This document shows, in pieces, positions 1 through 10,660 of a DNA stretch of 64,000 nucleotides. The stretch spans positions 15,001 to 79,000 of the forward strand of contig CAUJGJ010000074.1 in the NCBI GenBank assembly GCA_963170055.1, given 5' to 3'. Each line of letters opens with the position of its first letter. Within the stretch, counting starts at the first letter, position 1. The notes below the pieces were generated by a model, which ran no database searches, was not told where the DNA came from, and was given only the letters and a program-made list of their open reading frames with translations. The position numbers and the translations under genes were made by a program. The stretch comes from Halisarca cf. caerulea. Taxonomy: Eukaryota; Porifera; Demospongiae; Chondrillida; Halisarcidae.

Positions 1-538
1 GACTTTATTGTCTCGAATTTTACTATGAGCCGGCATTCACGAAGTTCAATCACAAAATTTAGTTATCGATGCATGTTTACTAAGTCTTGTCTACTTTATA
101 GTAGGGACTGGTCCATTCTCAAATATAAAATCATGAATTTCAGCCATTGGCAAGTTCTTGATTTGTGAAATATACAGCATCCTCACTTTATCCACTAGTG
201 CATGTGTCAGTGCTAAAAAAATCATATATACAGTGAAACCCTCTCTGTACAAATTCGCTTATAATTAAGGCACTGAGTTTAATTCTCTTAAGCTGAAATG
301 TATTTCATGTCCAAGGGTAAAATTCAGTATGCCATTGGATGAAAGTTCTGTCAACTTATTGCATGATGCATAAGATGAACATTTATGAGGCTGGTCTGTT
401 GAGTGTCATCTTAAGAGGATTCCACTTTTCGTATGTTCAACTGTACATACATGTCTCTATGTATTGAATAATAAAATAATACCTGTAAATACGCATTGTT
501 TTGATTGACATAAATGTTCAGAATCTGTAAACTTGTAG
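1..538. other. Non-coding left flank, probably an upstream intron of the Ig-domain gene
   Basis: No convincing exon is seen here. The sequence is AT-rich with frequent stops in all frames. It ends in an acceptor-like TAG at 536-538, directly before the first recognisable exon, so it is best read as intron of the gene that continues to 3662. A stretch beginning CAGTGAAACCCTC near 232 resembles the termini of pogo/Tigger-like DNA transposons, but no matching second end was found. Confidence 0.5.
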
Positions 539-960
539 ATCTGGACATGAAGACAAATTTTAACGGCAGCCATTTCATCATACCCTCTCAAAATTCATCG
601 GCCTTCTTTGATGTGATTGTGAATCCTCCATCAGCTCACGTGGTCTTCTACAAGCTCAATGACCTTCATGAAGACAAGAGTTTTGTGATGTCCACCCTTG
701 GGAATGGTCGTACAAGAATAGCTTTCTATCACATAAAGAGCAGTGTGACTGGCAACTACAGATTAAATGCAAGTCTGGAGTCAAAAGTGGTCTACCGAGA
801 CATTCAGATTACAGTGGCCAAGAAACTAGTTCTCCAAGTTAATCCACCAAGGAGAGCTGTCTCTAAAGGTGTTTCAGTTGATTTAGTTTGTACGGCAAGT
901 GGATGGCCATTCCCAAACATCCAGTGGTCAACAGCTGTTGGACCAATCCCCACCTCCAAG
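539..960 (+). CDS. Ig-domain membrane protein, internal exon (Ig-like domain 1 and first half of Ig domain 2); gene partial at 5' end
   Basis: This is the first visible coding exon of a type I membrane protein whose start lies left of the window. It is bounded by a TAG acceptor (536-538) and the donor AAG|GTCAGG at 960/961. It opens with the last two bases of a split codon and ends on a codon boundary. Counting residues from codon 541-543, residues about 10-95 form an Ig-like beta-sandwich with a TGNYRLNA motif where DxGxYxC is usual, so the disulfide cysteine is missing. Residues about 100-140 start a canonical Ig domain: Cys at 889-891 (residue 117) and the core Trp at 925-927 (residue 129). 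N-glycosylation sequons NGS, NSS and NAS fit an extracellular location. Family knowledge suggests adhesion or receptor function; ligand and orthologue are unknown. An in-frame ATG at 514 precedes the acceptor and would give a different N-terminus, but it is unlikely to be the real start. Confidence 0.8.
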
Positions 961-1013
961 GTCAGGCACATACACTTATGTACATACATATTGCTACCAT
1001 GATGAACCTACAA

Positions 1014-1060
1014 TTATATATATATATATATATATATATAGATATATATAGTGTGTGTGT
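1014..1060. repeat. TA/GT microsatellite
   Basis: Direct reading shows an almost uninterrupted TA run to 1050, with one G at 1041, followed by five GT units at 1051-1060. It lies in intron 1. Confidence 0.9.
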
Positions 1061-1242
1061 ATGTTCAGAACTTCAATTGTGTGTCTGTTCTGGGTTCCAG
1101 TTCCGGATCCCCTTGATTGTTTTTGCTGTTTTTTGTTTGTCTGGACATGCAGTGTTTATTTCGTAGTTTCTCAGTTAAAAAAATATTATATTATATAATA
1201 TTATAGTATATATATATTATCTCATTTATCCACACCACATGC

Positions 1243-1269
1243 AGATATATATATCTATATATCTATATA

Positions 1270-1318
<49 letters not shown>

Positions 1319-1320
1319 AT
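1243..1320. repeat. TA-rich microsatellite with ATCT and GTAT interruptions
   Basis: The sequence reads as ATATCT units, then a pure TA tract, then GTAT units. It abuts the left inverted repeat of the small transposon at 1318. TA tracts are typical insertion targets for Tc1/mariner-superfamily elements. Confidence 0.85.
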
Positions 1321-1526
1321 ACGTATGCAGTGAGACCTCACTTATCCGCACCTCAGATATCCAGTTCCCTCACCTTCCGCAGTAGATTTTATTAGAACAA
1401 ATCTGCAATAATCCTACTGTACACTACACTACTGCTCCCTCATTTTACCCAGTTCCCTTAGTTTATCTGCAAATTTCATCAAGAATGGACGTGTGTGGAT
1501 AAGTGAGGTCTGACTGTATACGTATA
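1318..1526. mobile_element. MITE-like element, about 209 bp, with about 34-bp terminal inverted repeats; pogo/Tigger-like ends
   Basis: The left end (1318-1351) and right end (1493-1526) are inverted copies. Both contain tatacgtat, then CAGT, then agacctcacttatcc, and they differ at only a few positions. No coding capacity lies between them. The CAGT termini and the TA-rich flanks fit non-autonomous pogo/Tigger-type (Tc1/mariner superfamily) elements; that assignment is inference. The exact target duplication cannot be defined because the flanks are themselves TA repeats. Confidence 0.65.
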
Positions 1527-1539
1527 TTTATATATATAT

Positions 1540-1672
1540 TACCTCACTTATCCACACCTCATACAGATTTCCAGTTCCCTCATGCAGCTTCTGCAGCTGC
1601 TGTAGATTTTAATTCAGTAGGTATAATATGCAATAATTGCACTGTACATATACTACCCCCTCATTTATCTGG
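1540..1672. mobile_element. Second, one-ended copy of the MITE-like element
   Basis: It starts with acctcacttatccacacc and follows the order of the 1318-1526 element: ccagttccctca, then gtagatttta, then a stretch with gcaataat and cactgtaca, then ccctcatttatc. An insertion carries gcagcttctgcagctgct, and no right inverted repeat was found. A shorter fragment (ctcatttatccacacc) occurs at 1221-1236. Confidence 0.55.
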
Positions 1673-1976
1673 CTGCATTGCATCAAACTACGACACTGTA
1701 ATACTAAAGTTCCCCCCCCCCAAAAAAAAAATTATCCTAGATAGAACCATGTGTGCAGTAAAGACCACAAATTTCCCATCCACCAGGAGAATTGTTCTGT
1801 GGAGGTTCTATCATTTTATGTATTCATGTGTACATGAGAGCAGTGGATTTATGTATACTTGCACATGCACACACTTTGCATGCATATTATGTTGGATGTA
1901 TCCAAATCTGCAACTGTGCATGCTTACAATTCCTTCTCTTTCTTACCAATTGCATGACATTGTTCAATGCATATAG

Positions 1977-2380
1977 GACATATCATTAACCACAAGAGTT
2001 GCTGGGGAGAAGGCAATGGAAGCTGTTCTCCATTTTGCCTCACCTGATTTCGAGAACTCATCTTACTACTATTGTAGGGCTTGGAATGAGGTTGAAGCTG
2101 TTTCGGTTGAGGTCATCTTTGATGTCTACCCAATTGGGAGTGCATTTGTTGATAAAGGCTTTGAGGCTGCTGGAACAATGCCCGAATCAGATGAGAATGG
2201 AGACCCCAGCCTGAACAGTGATGGCTTTGAGATGGACCTGATTCCCCAAGGGGTTGACGACACAGTGACTTCAGGTGGCAGCCCTCATCCTGGAATCATT
2301 GCAGTGGCAGCCATTTTATCGATACTTGTGACTTGCATTGGATTGGCAGTGGGCACAATTGTGGTGCGCGTCTTCCTTCG
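1977..2380 (+). CDS. Ig-domain membrane protein, internal exon (second half of Ig domain 2, acidic stalk, transmembrane helix)
   Basis: This exon continues in phase 0 from the exon ending at 960. It completes the canonical Ig domain: the FENSSYYYCRAWN motif holds the second disulfide Cys at 2073-2075, 56 residues after the first. Further sequence (VEVIFDVYP) forms the last strand. A stalk rich in Asp, Glu, Ser and Gly follows, encoded at about 2130-2290. The hydrophobic segment encoded at 2295-2366 (IIAVAAILS through GTIVV, 24 residues) is a single transmembrane helix, then basic Arg residues start the cytoplasmic side. The exon ends CTT CG at 2380 before the donor GTACGA, leaving two bases of an Arg codon completed by the last exon. 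If the donor were ignored, the frame would stay open past 2380, but those residues look like translated intron. Confidence 0.85.
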
Positions 2381-2533
2381 GTACGAACCTGCATGCATCT
2401 CAGACAAATTGTGTGACTGTATATTCATATTACATTTGTATAGTACATCCTCGGTATGTATTATATATAAACATATATTACCGTATACCAGTGCACCTAG
2501 TAAGTACCGGTATTATGTATTAGTTGTACAATG

Positions 2534-2616
2534 GCATTCAGCCATTCGTCTATTATGTACATACATGCATGCAATGCCCAAGGGCAAGTGTGTATAACAC
2601 TCGAACGGCTGAATGC
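2534..2616. repeat. Inverted repeat, 15-bp arms, in intron 2
   Basis: The arms at 2534-2548 (gcattcagccattcg) and 2602-2616 (cgaacggctgaatgc) are inverted copies with 14 of 15 matches. They enclose 53 bp. It may be a small foldback or MITE remnant; no target duplication is evident. Confidence 0.6.
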
Positions 2617-2767
2617 TATTATATTTTAAGCGATATATACCCTGCCCCTGGGCCTTGTGATAGGTGGGAAAACTGTTGTAATGATTTCTTATGGTGACAA
2701 ACTGATTATTAACCTTTACCCAGTAGGGGCAAGCACCCAGGTAACAGTTACTATAGGCACAGTTGGT

Positions 2768-2835
2768 CCAGTGTATAACAGTTACTGTAAGAAGAAGCCT
2801 AGTTGCCTCTTATTACAATAACTGTTATACTCTGG
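2768..2835. repeat. Long hairpin, about 31-bp arms and 6-bp loop, in intron 2
   Basis: The arm starting ccagtgtataacagtta at 2768 pairs with the arm ending taactgttatactctgg at 2835, with a few mismatches, around the loop ctagtt. This is a foldback or MITE-like sequence. As RNA it would form a stable stem inside the intron. Confidence 0.65.
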
Positions 2836-3511
2836 TTATGACTTTTACCCTTGTGTGGTTACCCTGGAAATGGGTACACATAATTATAGTTGTAATTAAT
2901 AATAATAATAGTAGTAAAATTATTATTTTGACATATTTTGAATTCATTTTGTATAATTGTGTATACACATACCAAAGTGCATGGCAATAATAATGATACT
3001 ATTAATACTTAAATTATATATATCAGCTATTTAGTATAGCTATAGTGTTTATACAACAGTGTCTGATATTATAGTCATATACACAAGTTCATCATCATTC
3101 ATCTCTCAAATATACTATCTGCACACAAACAACTACATAGTCCTGAGAGCTGGACTGCGGATTCTCATGAAGTATGGTGGCAATGCATTTATGCAATGTT
3201 GCAATGTTATTAATAACAAAGGCTAGTACTTAGTATTACATCCATTCTACTACTATATCTGTTACAATGCACGTACTATAAAATTAATTTAAATTGATAT
3301 AATATAGTAATAACTTAAGTTAATATTTCATACAATAATGGGCCTCAATATAATGACGTTACAGTACTGTTACTGTAAAAATAAATACATTAATGTTTGA
3401 TAGTATTATTTCATTTATAGCATGCATACATACACATATCACAAACAGCACTGAATTTACATGATTTCAATGTGTATTATCCTTCTCCACTACTGTGTGT
3501 ACTTGTAGCAG

Positions 3512-3662
3512 AAGAAGAAAGCTTGGTCGGCTCCACCGTAAGAGGCAACTCATTGCCAGCAATTCAAGTGAATCCCAGGAAGAATTGAAAAGCTCTTGTG
3601 ATTCACTCAAACCAGAGACCAAGTCAAGTGAAAGTGATCTTCTCCTGACCCCACCTCACTAG
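3512..3662 (+). CDS. Ig-domain membrane protein, last exon (cytoplasmic tail and stop)
   Basis: The first base completes the Arg codon begun at 2380. The exon then encodes 49 residues and a TAG stop at 3660-3662. The tail starts with a very basic juxtamembrane stretch (RRKLGRLHRKRQ). A Ser/Glu/Lys-rich segment follows (SSESQEELKSS) and the tail ends DLLLTPPH. There is no kinase or phosphatase domain and no ITAM/ITIM-type Tyr motif, since the tail has no tyrosine. Acidic residues plus LL near the end could be an endocytic sorting signal; this is inference. Visible mature length across the three exons is about 325 residues. Several tandem AG acceptors at 3508, 3511, 3514 and 3517 keep the same frame, so the exact start could vary by single residues. 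Confidence 0.8.
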
Positions 3663-4645
3663 GACGTTTGTGATGACATGCAGATCAAATGCAGGATTAC
3701 GTGCCAAATCTAGCATTTGTGTCTGCAAGAGTGTACACCTCTTCAGTCTATGAAGTTTAACTCTAAGACTTGTTGAGTATTATACAGTTACTGTACTTAA
3801 TACTAGTCTGTACTAGCCTAGCCTAGTATAATCATAACAATATCCCATCATCATCATCATTAAAATTTTCATTATATATAATAATAATCATAATCGTATT
3901 ATTGTTATATTATTAACAATTTTCTGGCAATTTTATATATAATTATATTATTATACCAGATTGAGTGGTTCCTCTCTACATCATGCATGTATGTATGCAT
4001 GACTGTGTACATATACAGTAGAACTTGCTCAACACATACCTCAAAGGGGACACAAAATTAGTACTTATTATCAGCTAGAGGTATAGTGCGTTTGTGTTGA
4101 AATGGCCACTGTGGGTTGTAATGGGGGGAATTTTTGAATGGGTCAAATTCAAATTTGGTAGGGTGTATAACCCTGAAATTTTACACAAGGATGCAAAATA
4201 GGTTATATTTTCAAATTTTACGACAAAATGGTTACCATGGTAACTCCTGATTGCGCAATGGACAACATTCTCAAGAAACCACAAGAATGCAAACTTTATA
4301 AGAAAAGTCCGAAGTCATTGTAAACTTTTAGTTATTCTATTAATATTAGAAAACTACTTATAATCCTCTACAATTAAGCGGAGGCAATTTTTTGAGAACC
4401 TTGCTTCAAACTTGAATACGAGTCAATATAATACACATGCGTGAAATACTCCCATAAAAGACTTCACCTCACACATTATCAGTGGAATGGAATGAATGTT
4501 TTTAATATGAAGCACAATACAATACCTACAAACGTACATTGGGTTTTTATTGAAAAAGAAGTCACACATGGAGAAATTTGATGTCTCAGTTATAATTAAT
4601 ATTTAAATATGCGCATATCATTAATTATATACATAGTCAAAGTAA
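3663..4645. other. 3' untranslated/intergenic AT-rich sequence between the gene and the satellite
   Basis: No gene was recognised. There is an ATC-type run at 3847-3860 and an ATTAAA at 3859-3864 that could serve as a variant polyadenylation signal for the Ig-domain gene, about 200 bp after the stop. A CAGTAGAAC-type sequence near 4017 resembles a transposon end. A short palindrome gttaccatggtaac lies at 4231-4244. A 69-codon minus-strand frame at 4075-4284 has no recognisable domain and is not annotated as a gene. Confidence 0.5.
3859..3864 (+). promoter_or_regulatory. Candidate polyadenylation signal (ATTAAA)
   Basis: This is the common variant hexamer ATTAAA, about 200 bp downstream of the stop codon of the Ig-domain gene. 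AT-rich sequence makes chance matches likely, and no cleavage site can be proven from sequence. Confidence 0.25.
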
Positions 4646-5499
4646 ATCTGTGTAGTGTTAAATATGCTGGTGTTAAGACCAATATTTGGCATTAGCACCA
4701 CGCACATTCCCAGTGGAAGCACATTAAGTTTCTGTAGTGCTGTGGCCATATTTGTGTAGCGTTGGATATGGTGGTTCTAAGACCAATATTTGGCACTAAA
4801 ACCACGCACATTCCCAGTGGACACACATGAAGTTTATGAACAGATAGCTGTGGGCATATTTGTGTAGTGTTGGATATGGTGGTTCTAAGACCAATATTTG
4901 GCACTAGCACCACGCGCATTCCCAGTGGACACACATGAAGTTTCTGAACTGCTGTGGGCGTATTTGTGTAGTGTTGGATATGCTGGTGCTAATATCAATA
5001 TTTGGCACTAGCACCACGTACATTCCCAGTGGACACACATGAGGTTTCTGAAGAGCTGTAGGCGTATTTGTATAGTGTTGGATATGGTTGTTCTAAGACC
5101 AATATTAGGTACTAGCACCATGCACATTCCCAGTGGAAGCACATTAAGTTTCTGTAGTGCTGTGGGCATATTTGTGTAGTGTTGGATATGGTGGTTCTAA
5201 GACCAATATTTGGCACTAGCACCACGCACATTCCCAGTGGACACACATGAAGTTTCTGAACTGCTGTGGGCGTATTTGTGTAGTGTTGGATATGCTGGTG
5301 CTAATATCAATATTTGGCACTAGCACCACGTACATTTCCAGTGGACACACATGAGGTTTCTGAAGAGCTGTAGGCGTATTTGTGTAGGGTTGGACATGGT
5401 TGTTCTAAGACCAATATTAGGTACTAGCACCACGCACATTCCCAGTGGAAGCACATTAAGTTTCTGTAGTGCTGTGGGTATATTTGTGGAGTGTTGGAT

Positions 5500-7446
5500 A
5501 TGGTGGTTCTAAGACCAATATTTGGCACTAGCACCACGCACATTCCCAGTGGGCACACATGAAGTTTCTGAAGTGCTGTGGGCGTATTTGTGTAGTGTTG
5601 GATAAGCTGGTGCTAATGCCAATATTTGGAACTAGCACCACGCACATTCCCAGTGGACACACATGAGGTTTCCGACGAGCTGTGGGTGTATTTGTGTAGT
5701 GGTGGATATGGTTGTTCTAAGACCAATATTTGGTACTAGCACCACGCACATTCCCAGTGGACACACATGAAGTTTCTGAAGTACTGTGGGCGTATTTGTG
5801 TAGTGTTGGATATGCTGGTGCTAATGCCAATATTTAGCACTAGCACCACGCACATTCCCAGTGGACACACATGAGGTTTCCGACGAGCTGTGGGTGTATT
5901 TGTGTAGTGGTGGATATGGTTGTTCTAAGACCAATATTTGGTACTAGCACCACGCACATTGTCAGTGGATACACATGAAGTTTCTCAAGTGCTGTGGGCG
6001 TATTTGTGTAGTGTTGGATATGGTGGTTCTAAAACCAATATTTGGCACTAGCACCATGCACATTCCCAGTGGACACGCATGAAGCTTCTGAAGTGCTGTG
6101 GGCGTATTTGTGTACTACTGGATATGCTGGTGCTAATATCAATATTTGGCACTAACACCACGCACATTCAAAGTGGACACACATGAAGTTTCTGAAGTGC
6201 TGTGGGCGTATTTGTGTAGTGTTGGATATGGTTGTTCTAAGACCAATATTTGGTACTAGCACCACGCACATTGTCAATGGATACATATGAAGTTTCTGAA
6301 GTGCTGTGGGCGTATTTGTGTAGGGTTGAATATGCAGGTGATTAGACCAATATTTGGTACTAGCACCACGCACATTCCCAGTGGACACACATGAAGTTTT
6401 TGAAGTGTTGTGGGCGTATCTGTGTAGTGTATAATATGCTGGTGCTAATACCAATACTTGGCACCAGCACCACGCACATTCCCAGTGGACACACATGAAG
6501 TTTCTGAAGTGCTGTGGGCGTATTTGTGTAGAGTTGGATACGCCCATATTTGCGTATATGGTTGAATATGCTGGTGATTAGACCAATATTTTGGCATATT
6601 TGTGTAGTATTGGATATGGTGGTTCTAACACCAATATTTGGCACTAGCACCACGCACATTCCCAGTGGACACACATGAAGTTTCTGAACTGCTGTGGGCG
6701 TATTTGTGTAGTGTTGGATATGCTGGTGCTAATATCAATATTTGGCACTAGCACCACGCACATTCCCAGTGGGCACACATGAAGTTTCTGAACTGCTGTG
6801 GGCGTATTTGTGTAGTGTTGGATAAGCTGGTGCTAATGCAAATATTTGGCACTAGCACCACGCACATTCCCAGTGGACACACATGAGGTTTCCGACGAGC
6901 TGTGGGTGTATTTGTGTAGTGGTGGATATGGTTGTTCTAAGACCAATATTTGGTACTAGCACCACGCACATTCCCAGTGGACACACATGAAGTTTCTGAA
7001 GTACTGTGGGCGTATTTGTGTAGTGTTGGATATGCTGGTGCTAATGCCAATATTTAGCACTAGCACCACGCACATTCCCAGTGGACACACATGAGGTTTC
7101 CGACGAGCTGTGGGTGTATTTGTGTAGTGGTGGATATGGTTGTTCTAAGACCAATATTTGGTACTAGCACCACGCACATTGTCAGTGGATACACATGAAG
7201 TTTCTCAAGTGCTGTGGGCGTATTTGTGTAGTGTTGGATATGGTGGTTCTAAGACCAATATTTGGCACTAGCACCATGCACATTCCCAGTGGACACGCAT
7301 GAAGTTTCTGAAGTGCTGTGGGCGTATTTGTGTACTATTGGATATGCTGGTGCTAATATCAATATTTGGCACTAGCACCACGCACATTCAAAGTGGACAC
7401 ACATGAAGTTTCTGAACTGCTGTGGGCGTATTTGTGTAGTGTTGGA
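5500..7446 (+). repeat. Higher-order duplication, copies offset by 1,220 bp
   Basis: A block of about 730 bp at about 5500-6226 recurs at about 6720-7446. The marker gataagctgg is at 5601 and 6821. It is followed in both by the gacgagctgtgggtg unit, the gtggtggatatgg unit and the cattcaaagtgg unit. Copies differ at scattered single bases. Similar cassettes recur near 13.3, 16.5 and 21.3 kb. Confidence 0.75.
6535..6630 (+). repeat. Composite, internally deleted satellite unit (first of nine)
   Basis: After gttggata the sequence jumps to cgcccatatttg, then tatggttgaatatgctggtg, then attagaccaatatt, then straight to ttggcatatttgtgtag. The usual cactagcacc-to-ctgtggg part is missing. The same chimeric junctions recur with cgcccatatt at 11483, 15176, 16188, 21018, 23888, 27181, 29336 and 32115, all in the left arm. 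It is a good marker for following duplications. Confidence 0.8.
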
Positions 7447-7724
7447 TACGCTGGTGCTAATACCAATATTGGCACTAGCACCACACACATTCCCAGTAGA
7501 CACGCATGAAGTTTCTGTAGTACTGTGGGCGTATTTGTGCACTGTTGGATATGGTGGTTCTAATACCAATATTTGGTACTAGCACCACGCACATTCCGAC
7601 ACATGAAGTTTCTGAAGTGTTGCGGGCATATCTGTGTAGTGTTAAATATGCTGGTGTTAAGACCAATATTTGGCATTAGCACCACGCACATTCCCAGTGG
7701 AAGCACATTAAGTTTCTGACGAGC

Positions 7725-10660
7725 TGTGGGCGTATTTGTGTAGCGTTGGATATGGTTGTTCTAAGACCAACATTTGGTACTAGCACCACGCACATTCCCA
7801 GTGGACACACATGAAATCTCTGAAGTGTTGTGGGCGTATCTGTGTAGTGGTAAATATGCTAGTGTTAAGACCAATATTTCGCAATAGCACCACGCATATT
7901 CCCAGTGGACACACATGAAGTTTCTGAACTGCTGTGGGCATATTTGTGTAGTGTTGGATATGGTTGTTCTCAGACCAATATTTGGTACTAGCACCATGCA
8001 CATTACCAGTGCACACGCATGAAGTTTCTTAAGTGCTGTGGGCGTATTTGTGTACTATTAAATATGCCGGTGCCAATACAAATATTTGGCACTAGCACCA
8101 CGCACATTCAAAGTGGACACACATGAAGTTTCTGTAGTGCTGTGGCCATATTTGTGGAGTGTTGGATATGGCGGTTCTAAGACCAATATTTGGCACTAAA
8201 ACCACGCACATTGCCAGTGGACACATATGACGTTTATGAACTGCTGTGAGCGTATATGTGTAGTGTTGGATATGGTGGTTCTAAGACCAATATTTGGTAC
8301 TAGCACAACGCACATTCCCAGTGGAAGCACATTAAGTTTCTGAAGTGCTGTGGGCATATTTGTGTAGCGTTGGATATGGTGGTTCTAAGACCAACATTTG
8401 GTACTAGCACCACGCACATTCCCAGTGGACACACATGAAGTTTCTGAAGTGCTGTGGGCGTATTTGTGTAGTGTTGGATATGGTGGTTCTAAGACCAATA
8501 TTTGGTACTAGCACCACGCACATTCCCAGTGGACACACATGAAGTTTCTGAAGTGCTGTGGGTGTATTTGTGTAGTGTTGGATATGCTGGTGCTAATGCC
8601 AATATTTGGCACTAGCACCATGTACATTTACAGTGGACACTCATGAGGTTTCTGAAGTACTGTGGGCGTATTTGTGTAGTGTTGGATATGGTTGTTCTAA
8701 GACCAATATTTGGTACTAGCACCACGCACATTCCTAGTGGATACACATGAAGTTTCTGAAGTGCTGTGGGCGTATTTGTGTAGAGTTGGATACGCTGGTG
8801 CTAATACCAATATTTGGCACTAGCACCACACACATTCCCAGTAGACACGCATGAAGTTTCTGAAGTACTGTGGGCATATTTGTGAACTGTTGGATATGGT
8901 TTTTCTAAGACTAATATTTGATACTAGCACCACGCACATTCCGACACATGAAGTTTCTGAAGTGTTGCGGGCATATCTGTGTAGTGTTAAATATGCTGGT
9001 GTTAAGACCAATATTTGGCATTAGCACCACGCACATTCCCAGTGGAAGCACATTAAGTTTATGAACTGCTGTGGGCGTATTTGTGTAGTGTTGGATATGC
9101 TGGTGATTAGACCAATATTTTGCACTAGCACCACGCACATTCCCAGTGGACACACATGAAGTTTCTGAAGTGTTGTGGGCGTATTTGTGTAGTGTTGGAT
9201 ATGCTGGTGCTAATATCAATATTTGGTACTAGCACCACGTACATTTCCAGTGGACACACATGAGATTTCTGAAGAGCTGTGGGCGTATTTGTGTAGTGTT
9301 GGATATGGTTGTTCTAAGACCAATATTTGGTACTAGCACCACGCACATTCCCAGTGGACACACATGAAATCTCTGAAGTGTTGTGGGCGTATCTGTGTAG
9401 TGGTAAATATGCTAGTGTTAAGACCAATATTTCGCAATAGCACCACGCATATTCCCAGTGGACACACATGAAGTTTCTGAACTGCTGTGGGCATATTTGT
9501 GTAGTGTTGGATATGGTTGTTCTAAGACCAATATTTGGTACTAGCACCATGCACATTCCCAGTGCACACGCATGAAGTTTCTTAAGTGCTGTGGGCGTAT
9601 TTGTGTACTATTAAATATGCCGGTGCCAATACAAATATTTGGCACTAGCACCACGCACATTCAAAGTGGACACACATGAAGTTTCTGTAGTGCTGTGGCC
9701 ATATTTGTGGAGTGTTGGATATGGCGGTTCTAAGACCAATATTTGGCACTAAAACCACGCACATTGCCAGTGGACACATATGAAGTTTATGAACTGCTGT
9801 GAGCGTATATGTGTAGTGTTGGATATGGTGGTTCTAAGACCAATATTTGGTACTAGCACCACGCACATTCCCAGTGGAAGCACATTAAGTTTCTGAAGTG
9901 CTGTGCGCATATTTGTGTAGCGTTGGATATGGTGGTTCTAAGACCAACATTTGGTACTAGCACCACGCACATTCCCAGTGGACACACATGAAGTTTCTGA
10001 AGTGCTGTGGGCGTATTTGTGTAGTGTTGGATATGGTGGTTCTAAGACCAATATTTGGTACTAGCACCACGCACATTCCCAGTGGACACACATGAAGTTT
10101 CTGAAGTGCTGTGGGTGTATTTGTGTAGTGTTGGATATGCTGGTGCTAATGCCAATATTTGGCACTAGCACCATGTACATTTACAGTGGACACTCATGAG
10201 GTTTCTGAAGTGCTGTGGGCGTATTTGTGTAGTGTTGGATATGGTTGTTCTAAGACCAATATTTGGTACTAGCACCACGCACATTCCTAGTGGATACACA
10301 TGAAGTTTCTGAAGTGCTGTGGGCGTATTTGTGTAGAGTTGGATACGCTGGTGCTAATACCAATATTTGGCACTAGCACCACGCACATTCCCAGTAGACA
10401 CGCATGAAGTTTCTGAAGTACTGTGGGCATATTTGTGAACTGTTGGATATGGTTTTTCTAAGACTAATATTTGATACTAGCACCACGCACATTCCGACAC
10501 ATGAAGTTTCTGAAGTGTTGCGGGCATATCTGTGTAGTGTTAAATATGCTGGTGTTAAGACCAATATTTGGCATTAGCACCACGCACATTCCCAGTGGAA
10601 GCACATTAATTTTATGAACTGCTGTGGGCGTATTTGTGTAGTGTTGGATATGCTGGTGCT
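7725..10660 (+). repeat. Tandem duplication with 1,553-bp period
   Basis: Sequence from about 7725 repeats from about 9278 with a constant offset of 1,553 bp (15 units minus 7 bp, because one unit carries the 7-bp deletion). The second copy diverges from the first at about 10660, where it lacks one unit. The copies differ by isolated substitutions, for example ctgtgggc near 8346 against ctgtgcgc near 9901. Confidence 0.75.
8797..8827. repeat. Representative dyad (hairpin-capable) element of the satellite unit
   Basis: The arm ggtgctaataccaa (8797-8810), loop tat and arm ttggcactagcacc (8814-8827) pair at 12 of 14 positions. An equivalent dyad occurs in essentially every full-length unit. In units with ggttctaagaccaa the stem is longer but has more mismatches. 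Confidence 0.85.

Larger units (their letters stand above)
961..1976 (+). other. Intron (1,016 bp, phase 0) splitting Ig domain 2
   Basis: The donor GTCAGG follows AAG at 960 and the acceptor ATATAG ends at 1976. Joining the exons in phase 0 restores a standard Ig fold between the two disulfide cysteines, which is strong support for the boundaries. The intron holds two TA-rich microsatellites, a small inverted-repeat transposon with a second partial copy, and a C10-A10 run at 1712-1731. Confidence 0.8.
2381..3511 (+). other. Intron (1,131 bp) between transmembrane and tail exons
   Basis: The donor is GTACGA and the acceptor ends TAGCAG at 3511 after a pyrimidine-containing tract. Splicing joins CG with A to make Arg and continues the basic stop-transfer sequence in frame. 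The intron is AT-rich, with two separate foldback sequences (2534-2616 and 2768-2835) and AAT/ATA-rich stretches near 2896-2935. No other coding sequence is recognisable. Confidence 0.75.

Noticed and set aside
1503..1976. Open frames across intron 1 (for example 1503-1976)
   Set aside because: They run through transposon copies and homopolymers and have no domain similarity, while splicing 960 to 1977 restores a proper Ig domain.
2381..2597. Read-through extension of the transmembrane exon to the stop near 2597
   Set aside because: A good donor at 2381 and an exact phase match to a basic tail at 3512 give a more convincing protein. The extension reads like translated intron. Intron retention cannot be excluded.
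4014..4052. Transposon end starting CAGTAGAAC
   Set aside because: Only one end is visible and no inverted partner was found, so it is noted in the flank description but not called as an element.
4231..4244. Perfect 14-bp palindrome gttaccatggtaac
   Set aside because: It is a single short palindrome with no second copy or known site nearby; chance is sufficient.
4075..4284. 69-codon minus-strand open frame before the array
   Set aside because: There is no recognisable domain, start context or splice structure, and the AT-rich surroundings make a chance frame likely.
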